Positions 16,495-23,467 of a DNA stretch of 39,267 bases are shown here, piece by piece. Every line of letters begins with the position of its first letter. The stretch's first letter is position 1. The stretch is taken from assembly GCA_019689975.1 (NCBI GenBank), contig JADGGK010000024.1, forward strand, positions 1 through 39,267, written 5' to 3'. The position numbers were made by a program, and so were the translations under genes. This DNA comes from Pseudolabrys sp. (GTDB taxonomy: Bacteria > Pseudomonadota > Alphaproteobacteria > Rhizobiales > Xanthobacteraceae). The notes under the pieces were generated by a model. The model ran no database searches. It was not told where the DNA came from and saw nothing but the letters and a program-made list of their open reading frames with translations.

Positions 16495-17672
16495 TCGCAC
16501 TCGGCGCGGCGCTCGCCGTGCCGGTGCTTACGCTGTGCGTCGAGATTTTTGCCAGTCTGAAGCGGATTGCGGACCCGGCGACGGCCGCGCAAAAAGGACC
16601 GCGCGCTCGGCTCGCCGTGCTCGTGCCGGCGCATAACGAGGAAGCAGCCCTCGCCCGCAATCTCGATTCGATTTTGCGCCAGTTGCGCGCGGGCGACCGG
16701 CTGGTGGTCGTCGCCGACAATTGTTCCGACGGCACCGCGCGCGTGGCACGAGAACGGGGCGCCGAGGTGACGGTGCGATCCGCGCCGGCACTGCGCGGCA
16801 AGGGTTATGCGCTGGATCACGGCCTGGCGTTCCTGGCGCAGACCGGCGCGCCGGAGATCGTCGTCTGCGTCGACGCGGATTGCGAACTCGGCGCAGGCTG
16901 CCTTGATCGGCTTGCGCGTGCGTGCCTCGAGACACGCGCGCCAACGCAGGCCGCTTATCTGATGCGACCGGCCGCGCCGGCGACTCATTTGGCGTCGATC
17001 GTCGCCTTCGCGTGGCGGGTGAAAAATTACGTCCGTCCTCTCGGTCTGCGTCGCATGGGATTGCCCTGCCAACTGGCCGGCAGCGGTATGGCGTTTTGCT
17101 GGCACGATATCCGTTCGGCCGATGTGAGGACCGCCAATCTGGTCGAGGATCTTTCCCTGGGTTTGGACCTCGCCCTGAACGGAAAATTCCCCCGTTTTTG
17201 TCCCGAGGCGATCGTGCTCAGCGACGTGGCGGCCGGGGGCGTTCCGAGTTACGCCCAGCGCGCCCGCTGGGAACATGGCGCCATCGCAACCGCCATGCGC
17301 TATGCGCCGCGCCTGATGCGGACATTCGGCACGGCGCGGAATCTTTCCTTGATGGCCATGATGCTGGACCTCGCGGTTCCACCCGCGGCGCTTTTGACGC
17401 TCCTGCTCGTCGGCCATTTTGCCGCTGCCGCGCTGCTATATGTCCATGGCACGGGCGCCCGCGCCGCGCCCCTCTGGCTCGCGACCATCAACGGCGCGCT
17501 TTTTTTGCTGGCGACGTGCGCGGCGTGGTGGCGCTTCGGCCGGGACGTGGTGCCGCTGCGCGTCCTGGCATTCGTGCCTTTGTACGTGCTGGGCAAGCTG
17601 CCCTTGTATCTGCGGTTGTTCGCTAACCGACAAACGGAGTGGGTGAGGGGCAAGCGTCGCCTCTCCGCCTGA
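16467..17672 (+). CDS. Membrane-bound family 2 glycosyltransferase (cellulose-synthase superfamily)
   Basis: This 401-residue protein has an N-terminal membrane helix (about 5-30), a GT-A catalytic domain and two or three C-terminal helices (about 300-385). The catalytic features are LVPAHNEE (52-58), VVADNCSDGT (81-90), VDADCE (135-140), NLVEDLSLGLDLA as the TED/VED-type catalytic loop, and QRARWEHG as the Q/RxxRW motif. This layout is that of processive or single-addition membrane GT2 enzymes in exopolysaccharide pathways. The start follows GGAGCGAGAGGC and lies inside the previous gene. After the stop there are 279 bases before the next start, occupied in part by a broken acyltransferase. 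Confidence 0.88.
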   Translation: MFAVLEIVMIALGAALAVPVLTLCVEIFASLKRIADPATAAQKGPRARLAVLVPAHNEEAALARNLDSILRQLRAGDRLVVVADNCSDGTARVARERGAEVTVRSAPALRGKGYALDHGLAFLAQTGAPEIVVCVDADCELGAGCLDRLARACLETRAPTQAAYLMRPAAPATHLASIVAFAWRVKNYVRPLGLRRMGLPCQLAGSGMAFCWHDIRSADVRTANLVEDLSLGLDLALNGKFPRFCPEAIVLSDVAAGGVPSYAQRARWEHGAIATAMRYAPRLMRTFGTARNLSLMAMMLDLAVPPAALLTLLLVGHFAAAALLYVHGTGARAAPLWLATINGALFLLATCAAWWRFGRDVVPLRVLAFVPLYVLGKLPLYLRLFANRQTEWVRGKRRLSA

Positions 17673-17740
17673 AACAGTCGATTACCAAAGTCGTCTCGAG
17701 CGGGGTCTGCGCACGGCGCTCGTGCGCTGAGGCGGCGACG

Positions 17741-17856
17741 GCAGCAGGGCGGTTCGCGCCGCTCGACGCGCTGCGCGGGACTCTCGGCGTGGCGATGTTT
17801 TCGTGCGCAGCGGCTTCGTCATTGCGCATTCGCTCGCTGCCGTCCGGATTGAATGA
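17741..17856 (+). pseudogene. Remnant of an acyltransferase 3 gene
   Basis: One frame reads GRFAPLDALRGTLGV, the family's N-terminal LDALRG motif. From 17791 a second frame reads GDVFVRSGFVIAHSLAAV and then a stop; this matches the FFVLSGFVIA motif that normally lies about 30-40 residues further on. The two motifs are now almost adjacent and in different frames, which fits an internal deletion with frameshift, followed by loss of the rest of the gene. The intact copy at 6766 shows both motifs at normal distance. Found by eye, so moderate confidence. Confidence 0.55.
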
Positions 17857-17951
17857 TCGGCCGCGGTCCGGTACGGGGCTCGCGTTCAACGCGAGAAGGG
17901 CGAGTGTCCGTTCCCGCGCGGCCGCACAGGGACCAGCGCAGGAGGGCACAC

Positions 17952-18740
17952 ATGTCGGAACCGAACGCTTCCATCGCCACATTCGACGTCGCCGACGTAA
18001 CCGTCAATATCCCCAGCATGAAGGATGCGGTATCTGCCGCCATTACGGACGCGCGGCATGGCCGCGGCTTTTGTCTCTTCACGCTCAATCTCGACCATTG
18101 CGTGAAGCTGCGCGCCGAGCCGCAATTCCGCAACGCCTACCGCGAAGCACGTTATGTGACCGCCGACGGATTCCCGATCGTTCTCATCGGCAGGCTCAAG
18201 GGCATCCCGGTCAGCCGCACGACCGGCGCCGATCTGGTGCTGCCGCTGTGCGCGCAGGCCGCACGCCACGGCCTTCCGGTGTTTTTGCTCGGTCCGAGCG
18301 CGGAGGTGTTGCGGCGTGCCGGCGCGCGGATGGTCGATCGTCTGCCGCGACTGCAGATCGTCGGCAGTTACGCGCCGGGACCGAATTTCGACCCGCATTC
18401 CGGCGATGCCGATGCCGCGATTGAAAGCATCCGTCGGTCCGGTGCGCGGCTTTGCGTCGTGGCTCTCGGCGGCGGGCGGGGGGAGATCTTCGCTGCGCGA
18501 TGCCTTGCGCGCACGCCCGAGGTCGGATTCGTCTGCGTCGGCGCGGCCCTCGATTTCCTTTCCGGCCGGCAGCGGCGCGCGCCGCGGTTTCTGCGCGAAC
18601 ACGGTCTTGAATGGCTGTGGCGGCTGCTGACCGATCCGCGACGGCTCGCCGCGCGCTATCTGCGCTGTGCGGCCGTGTTTCCGCGGCTCGTCGCCGAGGC
18701 CGTGCCGCAGATCATGTCCGGGCCTCCGCGCCGCGCCTGA
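17952..18740 (+). CDS. WecG/TagA/CpsF family glycosyltransferase (GT26)
   Basis: This 262-residue GT26 enzyme belongs to a family that transfers N-acetylmannosamine, its uronate or glucose/galactose onto a lipid-linked first sugar. The N-terminal motif FTLNLDHCVKLR (43-54), TADGFPIVLIG with conserved Asp72, RTTGADLVLPL and the late VGAALDFLSGRQRRAPRFLREHGLEW are all present. GGAGGGCACAC directly before ATG 17952 is a good ribosome binding site, and the open frame upstream lies in the pseudogene zone. As the last gene of the polysaccharide block it may add the second sugar of the repeat unit. Which sugar is not decidable here. Confidence 0.9.
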   Translation: MSEPNASIATFDVADVTVNIPSMKDAVSAAITDARHGRGFCLFTLNLDHCVKLRAEPQFRNAYREARYVTADGFPIVLIGRLKGIPVSRTTGADLVLPLCAQAARHGLPVFLLGPSAEVLRRAGARMVDRLPRLQIVGSYAPGPNFDPHSGDADAAIESIRRSGARLCVVALGGGRGEIFAARCLARTPEVGFVCVGAALDFLSGRQRRAPRFLREHGLEWLWRLLTDPRRLAARYLRCAAVFPRLVAEAVPQIMSGPPRRA

Positions 18741-19167
18741 CCGCCGACCGTCGGCCTTCGCGCCGCGTCGTTGCGCGTGAGGTTCCTCCGCCACCGCGAC
18801 CTCGGCGCCTGTAGTGCCGACCGCCGTTCGCACGTCGACGTTATGCCATGCCCGCCGGCACACGGGCGGCGGCGACGAGACGCCGGCTGCGCTATTCGCG
18901 CCTTGCCGCAGAAGGGGCTCGCGGACGAACTCGGCGCGTCCATGCCGGGCCCGCATGCGACCGCTGCAGCCGTACATGCCCGCGCATGCCGCGCGCGGCC
19001 TGGCCATCCGCGCGGTTCGGCGCGCAGCCTCGGCGTGTCGCGTATCCCGTCGTTTGCGCGGTGGCCGGCGGTCGACCGGGGCCGCGATTCGTTGTAACCA
19101 CTTGCCAGGACGGTCGCAGGTCGGCAGCGCGAGACTTGCGCCGTGCGGTGAGGCAAGGAGGCGGAGG
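18741..19167. other. 427-base gap between the polysaccharide block and the sugar operon
   Basis: No convincing gene or RNA is seen. Frames through it are Arg/Ala-rich and match nothing. It presumably holds the end of the polysaccharide transcript and the promoter of the next operon, but no T-run terminator and no clear -35/-10 pair could be made out. Confidence 0.4.
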
Positions 19168-20322
19168 GTGGCGACTCGCAGGCTTGGCATCGTGATGGTC
19201 GGCGTGACCGGCCGAATGGGGCTCAACCAGCATCTGGTGCGCTCCATTCTTGCCATACGCGCGCAGGGCGGCGTCGCGCTGGCGAACGGCGACCGGGTGA
19301 TGCCGGATCCGCTTCTGGTCGGCCGCAATGCGGAGAAGGTGTCGGCAATTGCCAAACAGCACGGCATCGGGCGCTGGACCACGGATCTCGATCAAGCCCT
19401 GGCCGACCCGCAAGATGAGGTCTTCTTCGACGCGGCCACGACGCAGCTGCGCGCCGAGCTGCTGACCAGGGCGATCAATGCCGGCAAGCACGTCTATTGC
19501 GAGAAGCCGGTTGCCGATACGCTCGCCAAGGCGCTTGCGCTCGCGCGCCTCGCCGCGAAGAAGAAGGTCAAGAACGGCGTGGTACAGGACAAGCTGTTCC
19601 TTCCCGGCCTATGCAAGCTCCGGAAGCTGCGCGATTCCGGCTTCTTCGGCCGCATGCTCAGCGTGCGGGGAGAATTCGGCTACTGGGTATTCGAGGGCGA
19701 CTGGGGACCGCCGGCGCAGCGGCCGAGCTGGAACTACAAGAAGGCCGAAGGCGGCGGCATCATCCTCGACATGCTCTGCCACTGGCGCTACGTGCTCGAC
19801 GATCTGTTCGGCAAGGTGAAGGCGGTGAGCTGTCTCGGCGCCAACCACATCACCACGCGCGTGGATGAAGACGGCAGGCCCTATGAGGCCGACGCCGACG
19901 ACGCCGCCTATGCCACCTTTCAGCTCGAGGGCGGGGTGGTTGCGCACATGAATTCCTCATGGTGCGTGCGCGTGCGCCGCGACGATCTCGTCACCTTTCA
20001 GGTCGACGGCACGCACGGCTCGGCGGTCGCCGGCCTCACCCGCTGCTTCGCGCAATCGCGCGAGAAGACGCCGCGGCCGGTGTGGAATCCGGACGTGCCG
20101 CAGGCGATGGATTTCTTCTCGCAGTGGGAGGAGATCGAGCCGAACGCGGCCTACGACAACGGATTCAAGGTCCAGTGGGAGAATTTCATCCGCCATGTCT
20201 GCGCCGACGCGCCATGGCGCCATGATCTGCGCGAGGGCGCGAAAGGCGTGCAGCTCGCCGAGCTCGGACTGCAAAGCTGGAGAGAGCGGCGGTGGCTCGA
20301 CGTGCCGGAATTGGAATTGTAG
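19168..20322 (+). CDS. Gfo/Idh/MocA family oxidoreductase
   Basis: This NAD(P)-dependent sugar or cyclitol dehydrogenase has 384 residues. The N-terminal Rossmann fold has a glycine pattern at G12, G15 and G18 (VGVTGRMG), and the family hallmark EKP is at 112-114 in HVYCEKPVADT. The C-terminal domain contains GGGIILDMLCHWRYVLDDLFG, with the His-containing helix typical of the active site. The GTG at 19168 follows AAGGAGGCGGAG, a strong ribosome binding site; Met at 19195 would remove part of the first strand. It is first of three genes: the next starts 9 bases after its stop. Oxidation of a hydroxyl would be the first step of the pathway proposed for the operon. Confidence 0.88.
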   Translation: MATRRLGIVMVGVTGRMGLNQHLVRSILAIRAQGGVALANGDRVMPDPLLVGRNAEKVSAIAKQHGIGRWTTDLDQALADPQDEVFFDAATTQLRAELLTRAINAGKHVYCEKPVADTLAKALALARLAAKKKVKNGVVQDKLFLPGLCKLRKLRDSGFFGRMLSVRGEFGYWVFEGDWGPPAQRPSWNYKKAEGGGIILDMLCHWRYVLDDLFGKVKAVSCLGANHITTRVDEDGRPYEADADDAAYATFQLEGGVVAHMNSSWCVRVRRDDLVTFQVDGTHGSAVAGLTRCFAQSREKTPRPVWNPDVPQAMDFFSQWEEIEPNAAYDNGFKVQWENFIRHVCADAPWRHDLREGAKGVQLAELGLQSWRERRWLDVPELEL

Positions 20323-20331
20323 AACCGCGCC

Positions 20332-21501
20332 ATGGCGACGATCACGCTTCCCACGGCCGACCGCAGACTGGCGCCTTACGCGATGGGCGAGCCGATCGAA
20401 TTTCCCTCTCGGGCGGAAGCGGCGGGTTTCAACCGCATTGCCTATGCCGCCGCGCACGTCGTGGCCGATCCGCTGGCCGAGATCGATCCGTGGCTCGACA
20501 CGGCGATCGACTGGGAAAAGACGGTCGCCTTCCGCAACTACCTTTGGGATCTCGGGCTCGGCGTGGCCGAGGCAATGGATACCGCGCAGCGCGGGGGCGG
20601 GTTGGACTGGCCGTCCGCGCGCGAGCTGATCCGCAGGTCGCTGGAGGCGGCGAAGGCAAGAACCGGCGTCAGGATCTGCTGCGGCGTCGGCACCGACCAG
20701 CTTGACGCAGGGCCGCAGGTGACGATCGACGACGTCATCCGTGCCTACGAGGAGCAGATCGAATCGGTGGAAGCGATGGGCGGCCGCTTGGTGCTGATGG
20801 CGAGCCGCGCGCTTGCACGCGTTGCCAGGAGTCCCGACGACTACGCCAAAGTCTACGGTCGGATCTTGCGGCAGGTTCGCGAGCCGGTGATCATCCACTG
20901 GCTGGGCGAGATGTTCGACCCGGCGCTCGTCGGCTATTGGGGCAGCACCGACCACATGCAGGGCATGGAGACGTGCCTCGACATCATCCGCAGCCATGTG
21001 GCGAAGGTCGATGGGGTCAAGGTGTCGCTGCTCTCGCGCGAGAAGGAGATCGCGATGCGCCGCAGGCTGCCCAAAGGCGTGCGCATGTACACCGGCGATG
21101 ATTTCAACTATGCGGAGCTGATCGCCGGCGACGAGGAGGGCTATTCCGACGCGCTGCTCGGTATTTTCGATGCCATCGCGCCCGCCGCTTCCGCCGCGCT
21201 CGCGCGCCTCGCCAAGGGGGACCGGCAGGGATTCCACGGAATTCTCGAGCCGACCGTGCCGCTCTCGCGCCATATCTTCAAGGCGCCCACGCGCTTCTAC
21301 AAGACCGGAGTGGTATTCCTCGCCTGGCTCAACGGGCTGCAGGACCACTTCATCATGGTCGGCGGGCAGGAGAGCGCGCGTTCGATTCTGCATCTCGCCG
21401 AACTGTTCCGTCTCGCTGACAAGGCACGCGTGCTGCACGACCCGGAACTTGCCGCGACGCGCATGAGCAAGCTGCTGGCGTTGCATGGCATCACGTCATG
21501 A
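20332..21501 (+). CDS. DUF993 protein, dihydrodipicolinate-synthase-like TIM barrel
   Basis: This 389-residue protein matches what I know of the DUF993/dihydrodipicolinate synthase family: N-terminal segment with FNRIAYAAAHVVADP, then a barrel with GVGTDQLD, VIIHWLGEMFDP and TCLDIIRSHVAKVDGVKVSLLS. Lys230 in GVKVS sits where DHDPS-type enzymes keep their Schiff-base lysine, so class I aldolase or lyase chemistry is a reasonable inference. The substrate is not known. It lies between a dehydrogenase (9 bases upstream) and a TIM-barrel isomerase (ATGA overlap downstream), which implies all three act on one compound. Confidence 0.8.
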   Translation: MATITLPTADRRLAPYAMGEPIEFPSRAEAAGFNRIAYAAAHVVADPLAEIDPWLDTAIDWEKTVAFRNYLWDLGLGVAEAMDTAQRGGGLDWPSARELIRRSLEAAKARTGVRICCGVGTDQLDAGPQVTIDDVIRAYEEQIESVEAMGGRLVLMASRALARVARSPDDYAKVYGRILRQVREPVIIHWLGEMFDPALVGYWGSTDHMQGMETCLDIIRSHVAKVDGVKVSLLSREKEIAMRRRLPKGVRMYTGDDFNYAELIAGDEEGYSDALLGIFDAIAPAASAALARLAKGDRQGFHGILEPTVPLSRHIFKAPTRFYKTGVVFLAWLNGLQDHFIMVGGQESARSILHLAELFRLADKARVLHDPELAATRMSKLLALHGITS

Positions 21502-22307
21502 GCATCGACAAGCTTTCGATCAATCTCGCCACGGTGAGGGAGCAGTGGGATCTGCGCGAGGCGGCGGAGGCCTGCGCACGCCACGGCATTACCGCCATCG
21601 ATCCCTGGCGCGATCAGGTGGCGAAGCTTGGACTTTCCGCAGCGGTGCGCGTGATCAGGGACAACGGTCTGCGCGTAAGTGGTTACTGCCGCGGCGGCAT
21701 GTTCACGTCGCCGGACGCCATTGACGACAATAGGCGTGCGATCGACGAGGCGGCTGCGCTCGGCGCCGAGTGCCTGGTGCTCGTTTGCGGCGGTCTGCCG
21801 GCGGGATCGCGTGATCTGGTCGAGGCGCGCAAGCGGATTGCCGACGGGCTGGGTACGATCCTGCCGCACGCGCGCGCATGCAAGATGCCGCTTGCCATCG
21901 AGCCGTTGCATCCGATGTATGCCGCGGACCGGGCCTGCGTGAACACGCTCGCGCAGGCGATCGACCTCGCGCAAGCGCTGGGCGACGGCGTGGGTGTCGC
22001 GGTCGACACCTATCACGTCTGGTGGGACCCCGATCTCGAAGCGCAGATTGCCCGCGCCGGGCGGATGCGGAAGATTCTTGCCTACCACATCAGCGACTGG
22101 TTGGTGCCGACGCGCGACATCCTGCTCGATCGCGGGATGATGGGCGACGGCGTCATCGACTTTGCGCGCATAGGCCGCTGGATCGAACAGGCAGGCTATC
22201 GCGGCTACACGGAAGTGGAGATCTTCTCCAAACGCGACTGGTGGACCAGGCCCGGCGACGAGGTGCTGCGCACCTGCATCGAGCGCTATCGCTCGACGCT
22301 GATGTGA
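21498..22307 (+). CDS. Sugar phosphate isomerase/epimerase (xylose-isomerase-like TIM barrel)
   Basis: This 269-residue AP-endonuclease-2/xylose-isomerase-like barrel has visible metal-ligand candidates: Glu135 in AIEPLHP, Asp170 and His173 in VDTYHVWWD, His197 in AYHISDW, and Glu239/Glu241 in TEVEIFS. Such enzymes isomerise or epimerise keto-sugars, or dehydrate inosose. The start overlaps the DUF993 stop as ATGA, so expression is coupled. No kinase or transporter is attached to the operon, so the substrate may be unphosphorylated and imported elsewhere. Confidence 0.86.
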   Translation: MSIDKLSINLATVREQWDLREAAEACARHGITAIDPWRDQVAKLGLSAAVRVIRDNGLRVSGYCRGGMFTSPDAIDDNRRAIDEAAALGAECLVLVCGGLPAGSRDLVEARKRIADGLGTILPHARACKMPLAIEPLHPMYAADRACVNTLAQAIDLAQALGDGVGVAVDTYHVWWDPDLEAQIARAGRMRKILAYHISDWLVPTRDILLDRGMMGDGVIDFARIGRWIEQAGYRGYTEVEIFSKRDWWTRPGDEVLRTCIERYRSTLM

Positions 22308-22653
22308 GCCCGCGCGCCTATGCGGCTTGCGCGTGCAAGCGGGGGCGCAAGCGAGGATCAAAAACGCGCTCCGGCTCGGCGCGCAGCGCGAAAGCCTTGC
22401 GCGCAGGCGCCGGCCGAGACCCGGCCACCGGATCGTCGTGCTCGCGGCTGGGGCGGGGCGAGCGAGAGAGGACCTCAATGCCGCAAAGACGCGGTCAATG
22501 GCTCGGAATGCGCGAGCCGAGGTCAGGGCTCGCAGGCCGTCATGGCGAGCGCAGCCAGGCAATCCGGACCTGACATGCTGACCATGGTTTGCTGCATCGC
22601 CCGTTGCCGGGCCGCCCGCCACCAAGGAACGATCCGCGTCGATTGCAACCTGT
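22308..22653. other. 346-base gap between convergent operons
   Basis: No gene is seen. Just after the + strand stop there is a small hairpin (GCTTGC at 22325-22330, GCAAGC at 22335-22340, four-base loop) without a T-run, which might help end transcription. A palindromic repeat copy lies at 22538-22565. The rest is featureless to me. Confidence 0.45.
22538..22565 (+). repeat. Dispersed palindromic repeat copy
   Basis: CGTCATGGCGAGCGCAG then CCAGGCAATCC matches the element at 39190-39229 and, reversed, at 15114-15141. It lies between two convergent transcription units, a usual place for REP-like elements. Confidence 0.65.
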
Positions 22654-23454
22654 TCAGCGTCCCTTGAAATTGGGCACGCGTCGTTCGGCAACGGCCCTCA
22701 CGCCTTCCTTGAAGTCGTCGGTCTTGCGCAGCCGGGTCTGCTCCTGCAATTCGTGCTCGGTGGCGCGCAGCACGCGATCGGCGAGATCGCCGCGCAGCGT
22801 GGCGCGCGTCGCGATGAGGCCGAGCGGCGCGTTCTCGGCGATTTCGCCCGCGAGCTTGAGCGCCGCGGCGCGCACTTCGTTTTGCGGCACCAGCACGTCG
22901 GCAAGTCCCATGGCGAAAGCCTCCTCGCCGGTCACGCGTCGGCTGGTGTAGAACATCAGTGCCGCTTTCGTCGTCCCGATCGCCTGCGGCAAGGTCACGG
23001 TAAGCCCGAATCCGGGATGGAAGCCGAGGCGGGTGAAATTGGCGCTGAACCGCGCCTGCGGACAGGTCACGCGGAAGTCGGCGACCATCGCCAAGCCCAG
23101 TCCGCCGCCGATTGCGGCCCCGTGCACCGCCGCGACGATCGGTTTTTGCGTGCGAAACAGGCGGTTTCCCTCAAGATAAAGATGGCGCACGGCGGTCTCG
23201 CGGTTGCGCTCGCCCGGCCGCTGTCCGTCCTCGTCGAGGGTCGAGCCGTCCCCGAAATCGGCGCCCGCGCAGAACGCTTTGCCCTGCGCGGCCAGGACCA
23301 GCGCGCGGCAGGTCGAGTCGCGGTCGAGCGCTTCGAAGGCCTCGGCGATTTCCCTGATCAGGGCGACGTCGAAGAAATTGTAGGGCGGCCGCCTCATTTC
23401 GACGAGCGAAACGTGGCCGTGCGCTGCGACGGCGATGTCCTTGAACGGGCCCAT
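22654..23454 (-). CDS. Crotonase-fold (enoyl-CoA hydratase/isomerase family) protein
   Basis: This 266-residue CoA-thioester enzyme is last in the four-gene operon. The CoA-binding and oxyanion-hole segments are intact: AFCAGADFGDG (60-70) and HGAAIGGGLGLAMVADF (111-127). The two glutamates that hydrate the double bond in true enoyl-CoA hydratases (Glu144 and Glu164 of the rat enzyme) align with Gly120 and Phe140, so ordinary hydratase activity is unlikely. Isomerase, lyase, thioesterase or a catalytically different role is more probable. It starts 13 bases after the synthetase stop. Confidence 0.88.
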   Translation of the reverse strand: MGPFKDIAVAAHGHVSLVEMRRPPYNFFDVALIREIAEAFEALDRDSTCRALVLAAQGKAFCAGADFGDGSTLDEDGQRPGERNRETAVRHLYLEGNRLFRTQKPIVAAVHGAAIGGGLGLAMVADFRVTCPQARFSANFTRLGFHPGFGLTVTLPQAIGTTKAALMFYTSRRVTGEEAFAMGLADVLVPQNEVRAAALKLAGEIAENAPLGLIATRATLRGDLADRVLRATEHELQEQTRLRKTDDFKEGVRAVAERRVPNFKGR

Positions 23455-23467
23455 GATCTTCGGTCCT

